Assembly (NCBI RefSeq): GCF_014204835.1
Contig: NZ_JACHMD010000001.1
Location: 2,480,001-2,544,000, forward strand
Source of the DNA: Microbacterium marinum
Lineage (GTDB): Bacteria > Actinomycetota > Actinomycetes > Actinomycetales > Microbacteriaceae
Reading direction: 5' to 3'
Length of the DNA stretch: 64,000 bases
Made by a program: the position numbers and the translations under genes. Positions 52,191 through 60,258 of the stretch are shown here, in pieces (position 1 is the stretch's first letter; every line of letters begins with the position of its first letter). The notes beneath the pieces were generated by a model. It had not been told where the DNA came from. It searched no databases and saw only the letters and a list, made by a program, of their open reading frames with translations.

Positions 52191-53735
52191 TCAGCGGTAC
52201 TTCGACGGCACGCCGAGGTACTCATCGAGCGTGAGCCCCGTCTTGTACAGGTGCGTCGCTGTGGAGACGCCGACGTGCCGAAGGTGCCACGGCTCGTACG
52301 CGTACCCCGTCACCGAGGTCTTGCCCTTCGGGTATCGGACGATGAAGCCGTAGCGGTGGCCGTTGCGCGCGACCCACCGGCCCGCCTTCGTCTCGCCCCA
52401 TGACTGCGAGATCGAGTTGACGTCGATCGCCAGCCCGGTCTGGTGCTCGCTGTGTCCCGGCCGCGCCGACCGCAGCTGCGCGGTCTCATACCCGTACTGC
52501 CGGATCTTCGCGGGGTAGATCGCCGCCTGAGAGGCATAGGAGCGGAAGCCCGAGATGATGTTCAACGAGACGCCGTCAGCCCGCGCCGCGGCCTTCATCT
52601 TCGAGAACGCTCTGGTGAGCTCGGGGCGCAGCCCGTTGCCGTAGCTGCGCGGCAGCGGGAGCGACTTGTTCACGATGAGGATGTCGCGGATGTACATCGG
52701 CTTCGTCAGCGACGCCTTCCGCAGAGCCGGCGATCCGGCTGCACGCCACTGCGACCACGTGACCGGGGTGAGCGTCCCTGACATCCGGTGGTAGATCGTC
52801 CTGCCGATGGGAAGGCGCACGAAGGCATCACCCGGGAGGCGATACCGCATCGTCGTCTTCGGCTTCCCGGCGGCGGCGTATGTCGCGGAGGTCAGTCGCA
52901 CCACCTGATCGACCCGACGGTCCGAAGGTGTGCGAGGCCAGGTGATGAGCGCGTGCACGGTTTTCGACCACGGTGTCCGCGCGTACACGGTCGGCGCGAG
53001 GGAGACCTGCGGCTTGCCACGGGCTGCGTGGGCCGCGGGGCCGATCGTCTTCCGCCGCCCGTCTGGCGAAACGAAGTGGATCTTCCGCGACCATGCCGCT
53101 CGGTAGTAGCCCCCGCCGACGACTTTCCCCGCGTCGGGGGAACCGGCGGCCCGGCGTTCACCCGACGTCAGAAGCCGCGCGGCACCGTCCGGCGTCCGGG
53201 CGTAGAGATCCTCCGGGCCGGAGGCGTAACGGAAGTATGTCGTCGTGGGGACGTGACCCGTCACGCGACCGCGGGGGGAACCCACCGACCGGAGTGCCGC
53301 CGACCCAAGCGGAACGACCTGGTCCACCGCCTCGTCGCCGTCGTGATGGGGCCACGTCACGAGCGCATACACCTTCGTCGACCACGAGGTCCGCGCGTAG
53401 GAGACCGGCGCGAATGCGACGGCCGGCGCGCCGATCGCCTTCCACTGGTCGCGGGTGAGTCGGTGCACCGTCCCGTCCGTGCGTACCTCGTAGATGAAGC
53501 TGTTGGTCTTCCACGGCGTCCGGTAGTAGCCGAACACCGTCACCGGCTCGACGGAGGGTGTCGGGCTGGGAGCGACGCCGGGTGACGGCGCCGGGGTCTG
53601 CGCTGCGGCGACGCGCGTCCCGGCGCCGGCGTCCGCGTGAGCTGCCGCGGGCGGTACCGCCTGCAGCACCGTCACCGCGAGCAGCATCGCGACGGCAGCG
53701 CCCGTCAGACGCAGCGACTTCCCCCAGCCGACCAT
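52191..53735 (-). CDS. VanY-type D,D-carboxypeptidase with six N-terminal repeats
   Basis: 514-residue secreted protein: signal peptide (about 1-33, cleavage near AAAHA), a Pro-rich spacer (47-63), six degenerate repeats of 40-53 residues (about 66-342), then a VanY peptidase domain. Zinc ligands are His431 and Asp438 (SEHQTGLAIDV) and His484 (YEPWHLRHV), with Glu481 as base; SGFRSYASQ is the substrate-side motif. It should trim the terminal D-Ala of peptidoglycan stems. Repeats share aromatic/Arg openings (FGYYRTPW, VSYARTSW, TVYARTPW) and match no domain I know. Not a vancomycin resistance determinant by context. Confidence 0.9.
   Translation of the reverse strand: MVGWGKSLRLTGAAVAMLLAVTVLQAVPPAAAHADAGAGTRVAAAQTPAPSPGVAPSPTPSVEPVTVFGYYRTPWKTNSFIYEVRTDGTVHRLTRDQWKAIGAPAVAFAPVSYARTSWSTKVYALVTWPHHDGDEAVDQVVPLGSAALRSVGSPRGRVTGHVPTTTYFRYASGPEDLYARTPDGAARLLTSGERRAAGSPDAGKVVGGGYYRAAWSRKIHFVSPDGRRKTIGPAAHAARGKPQVSLAPTVYARTPWSKTVHALITWPRTPSDRRVDQVVRLTSATYAAAGKPKTTMRYRLPGDAFVRLPIGRTIYHRMSGTLTPVTWSQWRAAGSPALRKASLTKPMYIRDILIVNKSLPLPRSYGNGLRPELTRAFSKMKAAARADGVSLNIISGFRSYASQAAIYPAKIRQYGYETAQLRSARPGHSEHQTGLAIDVNSISQSWGETKAGRWVARNGHRYGFIVRYPKGKTSVTGYAYEPWHLRHVGVSTATHLYKTGLTLDEYLGVPSKYR
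52710..53540 (-). repeat. Region coding six protein repeats in the VanY protein
   Basis: Repeat units at residues about 66-110, 111-163, 164-208, 209-248, 249-301 and 302-342. Units 2 and 5 are closest: both have ARTPW/ARTSW, then LVTWP or LITWP, then VDQVV and a GSP or GKP end. Units 1, 3, 4 and 6 lack the TWP insertion. Confidence 0.75.
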
Positions 53736-53750
53736 CTCTCCCCCTTCGTG

Positions 53751-53786
53751 CGAAGGCCCGGCCGGATCGCTCCGGCCGGGCCTTCG
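53751..53786 (-). terminator. Terminator of the FKBP gene
   Basis: Perfect 16-pair stem, CGAAGGCCCGGCCGGA with its complement, around TCGC, 13 bases after the FKBP stop and just upstream of the VanY gene. Confidence 0.9.
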
Positions 53787-53799
53787 GCTCGCTCTCGCG

Positions 53800-54168
53800 T
53801 CAGCCGACCTTCAGCAGGTCGATGATGAAGATGAGCGTCTTGCCACCGAGGAAGTGTCCACCCGCGGGGCCGTACGCCAGGTGCGGCGGGATCACGAGTT
53901 CACGACGCCCGCCGACCTTCATGCCGGGGATGCCGTCCTGCCAACCCTGGATGAGTCCGCGCAGCGGGAACTGGATGCTCTCCCCGCGGTTCCACGAGGA
54001 GTCGAACTCCTCACCGGAGACGTACTCCACACCGACGTAGTGGACGGTGACGGTGTCGCCGGCCTTCGCCTCGGCGCCGTCACCCTCGATGAGGTCGCGG
54101 ACGACGAGGTCGGTGGGGGCGGGATCGAGTGGAGCGTCGATCTCGGGCTTGGTGCGGTCTGCAGTCAT
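53800..54168 (-). CDS. FKBP-type peptidyl-prolyl cis-trans isomerase
   Basis: 122-residue single-domain FKBP, cytoplasmic (no signal). The rotamase core is intact: VTVHYVGVEYVSGEEFDSSW, then IQGWQDGIPGMKVGGRREL and IPPHLAYGP; ligand pocket Tyr, Asp, Trp and Phe positions are filled. It assists folding at proline bonds. The ATG at 54168 gives normal length; an open frame upstream overlaps the YceI gene. Followed by a strong terminator. Confidence 0.94.
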   Translation of the reverse strand: MTADRTKPEIDAPLDPAPTDLVVRDLIEGDGAEAKAGDTVTVHYVGVEYVSGEEFDSSWNRGESIQFPLRGLIQGWQDGIPGMKVGGRRELVIPPHLAYGPAGGHFLGGKTLIFIIDLLKVG

Positions 54169-54209
54169 GCATCCATCCAACCGGAGGAGGTGGCGGGGGT
54201 CAACGCGGC

Positions 54210-54770
54210 TCAGGCCTGGACGGATCCCTGGAGGTCGAGCTCGATGGTGATGTCCTTCCCCACCAGCACACCGCCGGTCTCGAGCGCGGCGTTCCAGGTG
54301 AGGCCGAAGTCTTCGCGGTTGATGACGGTCTTCGCGGTGGCGCCGGCCTTGTAGTTGCCCCACGGGTCGGTTCCGAAGCCACCGAAGTCGACGTCGAAGG
54401 TGACGGGCTTGGTGACGTCCTTGATGGTGAGCTGTCCGTCGACGAGGAAGTCGCCACCCTCGTAGCGCACACCCGTCGACGCGAAGGTGATCGTCGGGTA
54501 GTTCTCGACGTCGAAGAAGTCCGCGCTGCGGAGGTGACCGTCGCGGCCCTCGTCCTTCGTGTCGATCGAGGCTGCGTCGACCTTGGCCTCGAGGGTCGCC
54601 TCGAGCGGGTTCTCGGGCGCCGTGAGGGTGGCTTCCTTGATGGCGAAGTGCCCGCGGACCTTCGAGATCATCATGTGGCGGACACTGAAGCCCACCTCAC
54701 TGTGGGAGGCGTCGAGCACCCAGGTGCCCGCCTTGTAGCCGGGGATGTCGAGCGTGGTGGCGTCGGTCAT
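54210..54770 (-). CDS. YceI family protein
   Basis: 186-residue lipocalin-like YceI protein, without signal peptide, so cytoplasmic, unlike the periplasmic E. coli YceI. It shows the family pattern WVLDASHSEVGFSVRHMMISKVRGHF, then a LRSADFFDVENYPTITF block and GQLTIKDVTKPV. YceI proteins bind polyprenoid lipids; the function here is unknown. An AAGGAC Shine-Dalgarno precedes the ATG, and an 18-base palindrome about 75 bases upstream suggests regulation. Confidence 0.92.
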   Translation of the reverse strand: MTDATTLDIPGYKAGTWVLDASHSEVGFSVRHMMISKVRGHFAIKEATLTAPENPLEATLEAKVDAASIDTKDEGRDGHLRSADFFDVENYPTITFASTGVRYEGGDFLVDGQLTIKDVTKPVTFDVDFGGFGTDPWGNYKAGATAKTVINREDFGLTWNAALETGGVLVGKDITIELDLQGSVQA

Positions 54771-54842
54771 GGTCGTCCTTCGTTCTTGGGCGTCCGGCGT
54801 TCGCCGGCTGTCAGAGGGTTGAACCTCACGGCATCCGATTGT

Positions 54843-54860
54843 ATTTCCATGAATGCAAAT
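54843..54860. promoter_or_regulatory. Palindrome upstream of the YceI gene, candidate MarR-type operator
   Basis: ATTTCCATGAATGCAAAT: ATTT/AAAT and CAT/ATG arms are perfectly inverted, with two mismatched pairs. It is a conspicuously AT-rich island in a 70% GC region, placed about 75 bases before the YceI start. It fits a MarR-type dimer site. Confidence 0.55.
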
Positions 54861-54933
54861 TTCTGGTCAACGTCGGATGGCCGGGAGGGGTCTTGACATC
54901 GTCCGGAGCCAGGCGGACCATGTCTATAGGCCA

Positions 54934-54984
54934 ACTCAGCGCCCGGAAGACTCGCAGGCATCGCCGCGGCACCGGGCGCTGAGT
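54934..54984 (-). terminator. Hairpin after prsW with an alternative pairing
   Basis: Thirteen perfect pairs, ACTCAGCGCCCGG with CCGGGCGCTGAGT, around a 25-base loop, about 32 bases after the prsW stop. AAGACTC inside the loop (54947-54953) can instead pair with GAGTCTT (54981-54987). The probable role is termination of prsW; the rest of this gap holds the YceI operator. Confidence 0.6.
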
Positions 54985-55015
54985 CTTTCTCAGCCCGAGG
55001 ATCGTCGTCCGTGGT

Positions 55016-56179
55016 TCAGCGGGCGAGCAGTCGCTCACGGATGCGGGTCGCGCGTTCGAGATAGACGCGTTCGTCGTCGGCGGCCCGTGCGTCTCGCCCC
55101 GTGACGACCCGCTGCCTGGCCGCCGCGAGGGACGTCGCCTCGCGGATGAAAGCCCGCATGAGCCCAGCACGATCGCCGGGGAGCGTGCGCGCCCAGGCGA
55201 TCGCCCTGCTGCGTCCCGCAGGTGTCGCGAGCATCTCCACCTCGGCCGGCGAGAACCATCCGACCGCCGCGTACTCGCCCAGCCTCTCGCGCGTCAGCCG
55301 CGCCTCCTCCCGGCGCAGCAGCACGATCGCGAGGATGAACAGCGCGAACAGCGGCACTTGGAGCGTGACGTACAGCGCGAAGAAGTCCGCGAGCATCGCC
55401 GACCCGTTCCAGAACGCGTGGAGCACGGTCCCTGCCACGACGCCTGCCAGCCAGGGGCCGAGGGCCGCCCCGCGGGAGAGCCCGGCCCGCGCCGCGAGTC
55501 CGACGCCGTATCCGATCAGGGCCGTGAACATCACGTGCGCGAACGGCGAGAGGATGCCGCGCAGGAAGAACGTGGTCGCGGCGTCGGCCGCTCCGCCGGT
55601 GAGCAGGCTGTCCGCGAAGTAGAGGATGTTCTCGGTGAAAGCGAACCCGGCGCCGACGAGCGCGCCGTAGACGACGCCGTCGACCGGGCCGTCGAACGAG
55701 CGACGCGCGGCGACGAAGAGGATGAGGACCCCGAGACCCTTGGCGACCTCTTCGACGATCGGCGCCTGCACGACGGAGGAGATGACATCGGGGACCGCAA
55801 CCGGACCCAGGACGAGGACGACGAGCAGGTCGACGGCGAGCGCGATCGCCACGGCGGCGATGGCACCCCACGCGACCGCGAACGCCACGAGGCCGCGGGG
55901 CTCGGGCTCCCACCGGTCGATGAGGCGGATCGCGAACAGCACGATGGTCAACGGCACGAGCGCGAGCAGCCCCGCCACGATCGCCGCCTCCGCACCCAGG
56001 AAGGTGAGCATGTAGGCGACCAGCCCGGCGCACACGACGGCGAGCACTGCCGCCAGCACCCACAGCACGACACGCCCGCGCGAGGTCGAAGGCACGGGAA
56101 GCGCCCGGTGCGCAGGAGCCGGCGGCGGTGTCGTCGGCGAGGACTGCGGAGGCTGCGCCAGCGGCGACGGGAACGTCAT
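55016..56179 (-). CDS. PrsW family intramembrane metalloprotease
   Basis: 387-residue membrane protein with about eight to nine helices after a Pro-rich cytoplasmic start. The PrsW motifs are present in order: PIVEEVAKGLGVL (EE), GAGFAFTENILYF (E) and two His regions, PFAHVMFTALIGYG and VLHAFWNGSA. Bacillus PrsW cleaves the RsiW anti-sigma factor; the substrate here is unknown. The C-terminal 90 residues are soluble and helical. ATG 56179 has TAGGCT seven bases upstream, leaderless geometry. Confidence 0.92.
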   Translation of the reverse strand: MTFPSPLAQPPQSSPTTPPPAPAHRALPVPSTSRGRVVLWVLAAVLAVVCAGLVAYMLTFLGAEAAIVAGLLALVPLTIVLFAIRLIDRWEPEPRGLVAFAVAWGAIAAVAIALAVDLLVVLVLGPVAVPDVISSVVQAPIVEEVAKGLGVLILFVAARRSFDGPVDGVVYGALVGAGFAFTENILYFADSLLTGGAADAATTFFLRGILSPFAHVMFTALIGYGVGLAARAGLSRGAALGPWLAGVVAGTVLHAFWNGSAMLADFFALYVTLQVPLFALFILAIVLLRREEARLTRERLGEYAAVGWFSPAEVEMLATPAGRSRAIAWARTLPGDRAGLMRAFIREATSLAAARQRVVTGRDARAADDERVYLERATRIRERLLAR

Positions 56180-56186
56180 GGCGATC

Positions 56187-56192
56187 AGCCTA
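56187..56192 (-). promoter_or_regulatory. -10 box of prsW (TAGGCT)
   Basis: TAGGCT, spacer gatcgcc, ATG of prsW; leaderless geometry. Confidence 0.6.
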
Positions 56193-56251
56193 GGGGCGCG
56201 GGAGACCGTCGCCCGCGGTGCGCTCGCCCGTCTCACGCCGACCCACGACGG

Positions 56252-56257
56252 TAGCCT
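56252..56257 (+). promoter_or_regulatory. -10 box of the FAH-family gene (TAGCCT)
   Basis: TAGCCT, spacer ggaggc, ATG at 56264; leaderless geometry, although the spacer resembles a Shine-Dalgarno. Confidence 0.55.
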
Positions 56258-56263
56258 GGAGGC

Positions 56264-57127
56264 ATGCGCTTCGCCCACATTGTTCTCGACGGTGCCGACG
56301 AACCGCAGCTGGTGCTCATCGACGAGGATCGCGCCGCCGTCGTGTCGACGCTCTTCGCGGGCGCCCCCTCGACACTGCAGGCGCTCATCGAAGGCGGTGA
56401 CGATCTGCTCGACCGCGTGCGGGAGCACTCGCCTCGCGCCACGTGGCATCCGTTCGCCGGTGCCGAGTTCGCCTCGGCGATCTCGGGGAACCCGGTGACG
56501 ATCGCGATCGGCCTCAACTACGCCGCCCACTCGAGCGAGCTGGGTCTGAAGGCGGATGCCGCGCCGACGGTGTTCACGCTGTGGCCCGGCTCCCTCAGCG
56601 GTCACCGTCACACGACGACGTGGCCGAGGTCGCTCAGCCAGTCCGTCGACTACGAGGCCGAGCTCGGCGTCATCGTCGGACTGGCGGCCCGCGACGTGCC
56701 GCTCGAGGACGCCCTGGATCACGTCTGGGGGTACACCGTCGTCAACGACATCACGGCCCGCGACATCCAGTTCTCGGAGGCGCAGTGGTCCCGGTGCAAG
56801 TCGTTCGACGGTTTCACGCCGACGGGGCCGTTCGTCGTCACCGCCGATGAGATTCCCGATCCGCAGGACCTCCACATCTGGGCCATCGTCGACGGTCAGA
56901 CCGTCCAGGATGCGTCGACCGGCCAGATGATCCATCCGGTCGCCAAGCTCGTGTCCTACCTCTCCCGGTCGGCGACCCTGCTCCCCGGGACGCTGATCTC
57001 CACCGGCAGCCCCGGCGGCGCCGGGTACTCGCGGGATCCGCAGATCTTCTTGCGCGACCGGTCGACGGTCACGGTCGGCATTGACGGCATCGGCGAGCTC
57101 ACGACGTTCTGTCGCATCACCGATTGA
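56264..57127 (+). CDS. Fumarylacetoacetate hydrolase family protein
   Basis: 287 residues. The FAH C-terminal fold has the metal site in DYEAELGVIVG (E-x-E) and VVNDITARDIQ (D), with CKSFDGFTPTGPFVV as the K-D block. Substrate entry motif IAIGLNYAAHSSEL is typical of the broad family, which hydrolyses or decarboxylates diketo acids and dienoates in aromatic catabolism. No catabolic neighbours identify the substrate. Followed by a perfect hairpin terminator. Confidence 0.9.
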   Translation: MRFAHIVLDGADEPQLVLIDEDRAAVVSTLFAGAPSTLQALIEGGDDLLDRVREHSPRATWHPFAGAEFASAISGNPVTIAIGLNYAAHSSELGLKADAAPTVFTLWPGSLSGHRHTTTWPRSLSQSVDYEAELGVIVGLAARDVPLEDALDHVWGYTVVNDITARDIQFSEAQWSRCKSFDGFTPTGPFVVTADEIPDPQDLHIWAIVDGQTVQDASTGQMIHPVAKLVSYLSRSATLLPGTLISTGSPGGAGYSRDPQIFLRDRSTVTVGIDGIGELTTFCRITD

Positions 57128-57131
57128 ACGA

Positions 57132-57173
57132 ATGACGAAGGCCCGGACGCGATCGCGTCCGGGCCTTCGTCAT
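57132..57173. terminator. Perfect-palindrome bidirectional terminator
   Basis: Nineteen uninterrupted pairs around GATC (itself a palindrome), between the convergent FAH-family and DUF4190 genes. It contains the GACGAAGGCC element also seen at 50367-50376. Confidence 0.92.
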
Positions 57174-57183
57174 GGCGTGTGGC

Positions 57184-57636
57184 TCAGTAGCCCGACTGCT
57201 CCAGCAGTTCCTGACACGACATCGTGATGCCCTGCACGGTCACGGTTCCCGACGGGTCGTCGAGGCAGGCGTTCACCTGCGTGATGAGGTCGCCGCCACC
57301 GGCTGCCTGGAACGCTGCGACAGCGAGCACGATGATGAGGATCGTGATGAGGATCAGCACGACGCTGACGATGATCGCGGCGAGCGCGAAACCGTTCTTG
57401 CGCCCGGCCTTGCGGCTCTGGACGAGGGCGACGATGCCGAGGATGAGGCCGATCAGCTGGGTGCCGGGCACGATCGCGAGGATCAGTGCGACGATGCCGA
57501 GCGTCTTGCCGGGGGCCGGCGCGTCCGCTGCCGGCTGTCCGCCGGAGTACTGCGGGGCGTTGGGGTAGGCGGCAGACTCGTAGGCGGGAGCTGCCGGCGG
57601 AGTGTGCTGCGGGTTCGGCTGCTGGGGATCGGTCAT
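57184..57636 (-). CDS. DUF4190 membrane protein
   Basis: 150 residues. A Pro/Gln/Tyr-rich cytoplasmic N-terminus (about 1-42) precedes two membrane helices with the DUF4190 pattern GIVALILAIVPGTQLIGLILGIVAL, then KNGFALAAIIVSVVLI. A short extracytoplasmic tail contains two cysteines (NACLDDPSG and TMSCQELL). Function is unknown. The protein resembles small envelope proteins common in actinobacteria. Confidence 0.8.
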   Translation of the reverse strand: MTDPQQPNPQHTPPAAPAYESAAYPNAPQYSGGQPAADAPAPGKTLGIVALILAIVPGTQLIGLILGIVALVQSRKAGRKNGFALAAIIVSVVLILITILIIVLAVAAFQAAGGGDLITQVNACLDDPSGTVTVQGITMSCQELLEQSGY

Positions 57637-57714
57637 GTCATGTCCTTCTGGTCGCTGATCGGCCGAGATACCCCCCGACGCTATCGGCCTTCGGGTCTCT
57701 CAGACAAGAAGCGG

Positions 57715-59172
57715 TCAGTTTCCGTCGACATCTCCTGTTGCTGTGATAACGGGGATCGCGCGCGTAGAGGCCTCCAGGCCCGACAGTCTCGCCGGCGAGA
57801 GCTGTTTGTCGACGTCGTCGCGCGACATCAGCCCGGCCTCCACCACGAGGTCGCCCACGTTCCGTCCGGTCAACAGCGCCGTCTTGGCGAGAGCGGCGGC
57901 CGCGGCGTACCCGATGAACGGCGTGAGCGCCGTGATCACCCCGACCGAGGAGCCGACCATCGTGCCCAGCCGCTCGCGGTTCGCGGTGATGCCGTCGACG
58001 CAGTTCACCCGGAGCGTCCGCATGCCACGCCGCATCCAGGTGATCGATTGGAAGATCGAGTGCGCGATCACGGGTTCGAAGGCGTTCAGCTGCAGCTGGC
58101 CTCCTTCGACGGCCATGGTCACGGTGAGGTCGGCGCCGGCGACGGCGAAGGCGACCTGATTGACCACCTCGGGGATCACCGGGTTCACCTTGCCGGGCAT
58201 GATGCTCGACCCCGCCTGACGCGGGGGGAGGTTGATCTCGCCGAATCCCGCCTGCGGGCCGCTCGAGAGCAAGCGCAGATCGTTGCTGATCTTCGACAGT
58301 TTGATGGCGTTGCGCTTGAGGGAGGAGGAGAACGACATGAAGGCGCCGGTGTCGCTCGTGGATTCCACGAGGTCCTCGGCCAGCTCGAGATCGAGCCCGC
58401 TGATCTCCCGCAGGTGGCGGAGGACGGCGGGCGCATAATCCGGGTGCGTCGTGATCCCGGTGCCGATCGCCGTCGCTCCCATGTTGATCTCGTAAAGGAG
58501 GTAGGCGTTCTCCTTCAGACGGTGGTAGTCCTCGCCCAGGGTGGTCGCGAACCCGTGGAACTCCTGCCCGAGGGTCATCGGAACGGCATCCTGGAGCTGG
58601 GTCCGGCCCACCTTCAGGATGTCGTGGAACTCGCCGGCTTTGGCGAGGAAGGCCCGGCGCAGCAGGTCGAGCTCCTCGAGGAGCGACTGCAGGTCGAGGC
58701 CGAGGCCGACCTTGATGGCGGTCGGATAGACGTCATTGGTCGACTGGCTGCGGTTGGTGTGGTCGATCGGCGAGAGGTAGGCGTAGTCGCCCTTGTCACG
58801 GCCGGCCATCTCGAGCGCGATATTGGTGATGACCTCGTTCGCGTTCATGTTCGTCGAGGTGCCCGCGCCGCCCTGGATGACGCCGACCACGAACTGATCG
58901 TGGAACTCGCCGTCGATGACGCGCTGGGCGGCCTGATCGATGAGGTCGGCTCGCGAGCCTTCGAGGACCCCGATCTCCTTGTTCGCCCGAGCCGAGGCCT
59001 GCTTGACCATCGCCAGGGCGACGACGAGGTCTCGGTAGACCGAGATCGGTCGCATCGAGATGGGGAAGTTCTCCAGTGCCCGCGCAGTGTGGATGCCCCA
59101 ATAGGCGTCGGCGGGGATCTCGAGACTCCCCAGGGAGTCGGTTTCGGTGCGCGTCGTTGCGTCCAGTGCCAT
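57715..59172 (-). CDS. aspA: Aspartate ammonia-lyase
   Basis: Class II fumarase/aspartase superfamily enzyme, 485 residues, deaminating aspartate to fumarate. The signature loop with catalytic Ser is GSSIMPGKVNPVIPE. N-terminal SLEIPADAYWGIHTARALENF and GTSTNMNANEVITN match aspartase better than fumarase C (fumarase would usually have GSGTQTNMN). Assignment to aspartase over fumarase rests on those motifs. ATG 59172 follows AAGGA. Monocistronic. Confidence 0.9.
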   Translation of the reverse strand: MALDATTRTETDSLGSLEIPADAYWGIHTARALENFPISMRPISVYRDLVVALAMVKQASARANKEIGVLEGSRADLIDQAAQRVIDGEFHDQFVVGVIQGGAGTSTNMNANEVITNIALEMAGRDKGDYAYLSPIDHTNRSQSTNDVYPTAIKVGLGLDLQSLLEELDLLRRAFLAKAGEFHDILKVGRTQLQDAVPMTLGQEFHGFATTLGEDYHRLKENAYLLYEINMGATAIGTGITTHPDYAPAVLRHLREISGLDLELAEDLVESTSDTGAFMSFSSSLKRNAIKLSKISNDLRLLSSGPQAGFGEINLPPRQAGSSIMPGKVNPVIPEVVNQVAFAVAGADLTVTMAVEGGQLQLNAFEPVIAHSIFQSITWMRRGMRTLRVNCVDGITANRERLGTMVGSSVGVITALTPFIGYAAAAALAKTALLTGRNVGDLVVEAGLMSRDDVDKQLSPARLSGLEASTRAIPVITATGDVDGN

Positions 59173-59283
59173 GTGTGGTGTCCTTGTGGGTCTCACAGCG
59201 TGAAAGGGATGCCACGAGCCTAGCCGCCGACCTCGATCCGGGCGGCGGGGGTGCGCGTGTCGCCAGCTGCTCGTCGGTGCGGG

Positions 59284-60189
59284 TCAGCGCGAAGGTTTGC
59301 GCGAGAACGCCTCGAGGCGCTCCTGCGCCGTCAGCTCCGCCATCCGAGCCGTCCATTCCGGCGTGAAGTGCTCGGCGGTCTCGGCCTCGACGACCGGGAC
59401 CACCGCGTGCGTGATCGTGTCGGGGTACACGTGGACGAGGTGGAACGACTGCCCGGCATCCATCCCGTTCACCGCCGTCGCGGGTCGTTGCAGGTTCATC
59501 GTGTAGCAGGTGGCCGACGCGACGTTCACGGGGACACCGGCGAACGTGCCGCTCGTGGAGTAGTGGAGATGACCAGCGAGGATGCCGCGCACATCGGTGT
59601 CCGCGATGACGTCGGCGAGCTCATGCTGGCGCTGCAATTCCAGGATGTCGAAGAACGGGATGTGCGTGGGCAGCGGCGGGTGGTGAAGCGCCAGGATCGT
59701 CCCGAGCGGGGCAGGCTGGGCGAGGATGCCGCGCAGCCAGTCCAGCTGGTCGGGGCCGAGCTCGCCGTGGTGCCAGCCGGGGACGGTGGAGTCGAGGGCG
59801 ACCAGGCGCAGCCCGCCCAGGTCCCACACGCCGGTGATCGGCTCCTCGGTGCCGACGATGTCGAAGAGCCCCTCCCGCATCGCCGGCCGCTCGTCGTGAT
59901 TGCCGGCGACCCACACCACGGGCGCGCCGAGGCGGGCGGCGACCGGCTCGACGAGTTCGCGCAGGCGCCGGTACGCGGCCGGCTCGCCGAGGTCGGTGAG
60001 GTCGCCGGTGATGACGATCGCGTCGGGGCGGATGCCGGTGCGCTCGACCGCGGCGAGCGCGGCCGCCGCCCCGGCGGTGGAGTCGTACCGGCCGCCGAGG
60101 GGGACGTCACCGGCGAGGAGATGGGTGTCGCTCAGGTGGACAATCGTCCGGAGTGCGGGCGCGTGCTGGCCGAAGGTGACGGGCTGCAT
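59284..60189 (-). CDS. CpdA-like metallophosphoesterase
   Basis: 301-residue calcineurin-type phosphoesterase. All five metal motifs are visible: HLSDTHL, VITGDLTD, VAGNHDE, LALHHPP and LAGHLHY. This set matches class III cyclic nucleotide phosphodiesterases such as CpdA or Rv0805, so cAMP or another phosphodiester is a likely substrate. ATG 60189 has TAGGCT seven bases upstream. The next gene upstream is the Pit partner, about 70 bases away. Confidence 0.9.
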   Translation of the reverse strand: MQPVTFGQHAPALRTIVHLSDTHLLAGDVPLGGRYDSTAGAAAALAAVERTGIRPDAIVITGDLTDLGEPAAYRRLRELVEPVAARLGAPVVWVAGNHDERPAMREGLFDIVGTEEPITGVWDLGGLRLVALDSTVPGWHHGELGPDQLDWLRGILAQPAPLGTILALHHPPLPTHIPFFDILELQRQHELADVIADTDVRGILAGHLHYSTSGTFAGVPVNVASATCYTMNLQRPATAVNGMDAGQSFHLVHVYPDTITHAVVPVVEAETAEHFTPEWTARMAELTAQERLEAFSRKPSR

Positions 60190-60196
60190 GCCGCCC

Positions 60197-60202
60197 AGCC
60201 TA
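60197..60202 (-). promoter_or_regulatory. -10 box of the phosphoesterase gene (TAGGCT)
   Basis: TAGGCT, spacer gggcggc, ATG at 60189; leaderless geometry. Confidence 0.6.
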
Positions 60203-60258
60203 CGGAGCGCTACCGACGGTGTCGCACCCCGGATCGTCCCGGGCTCAGCGTGCTCGGT

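Noticed and set aside
52191..53735. Vancomycin resistance from the VanY-domain gene
   Set aside because: There are no vanH/A/X or vanRS genes nearby; D,D-carboxypeptidases of this family are routine wall enzymes.
60190..60258. Terminator after the small Pit partner gene
   Set aside because: Only a weak CCGG-based stem with a six-base loop is visible, not distinguishable from chance in GC-rich DNA.
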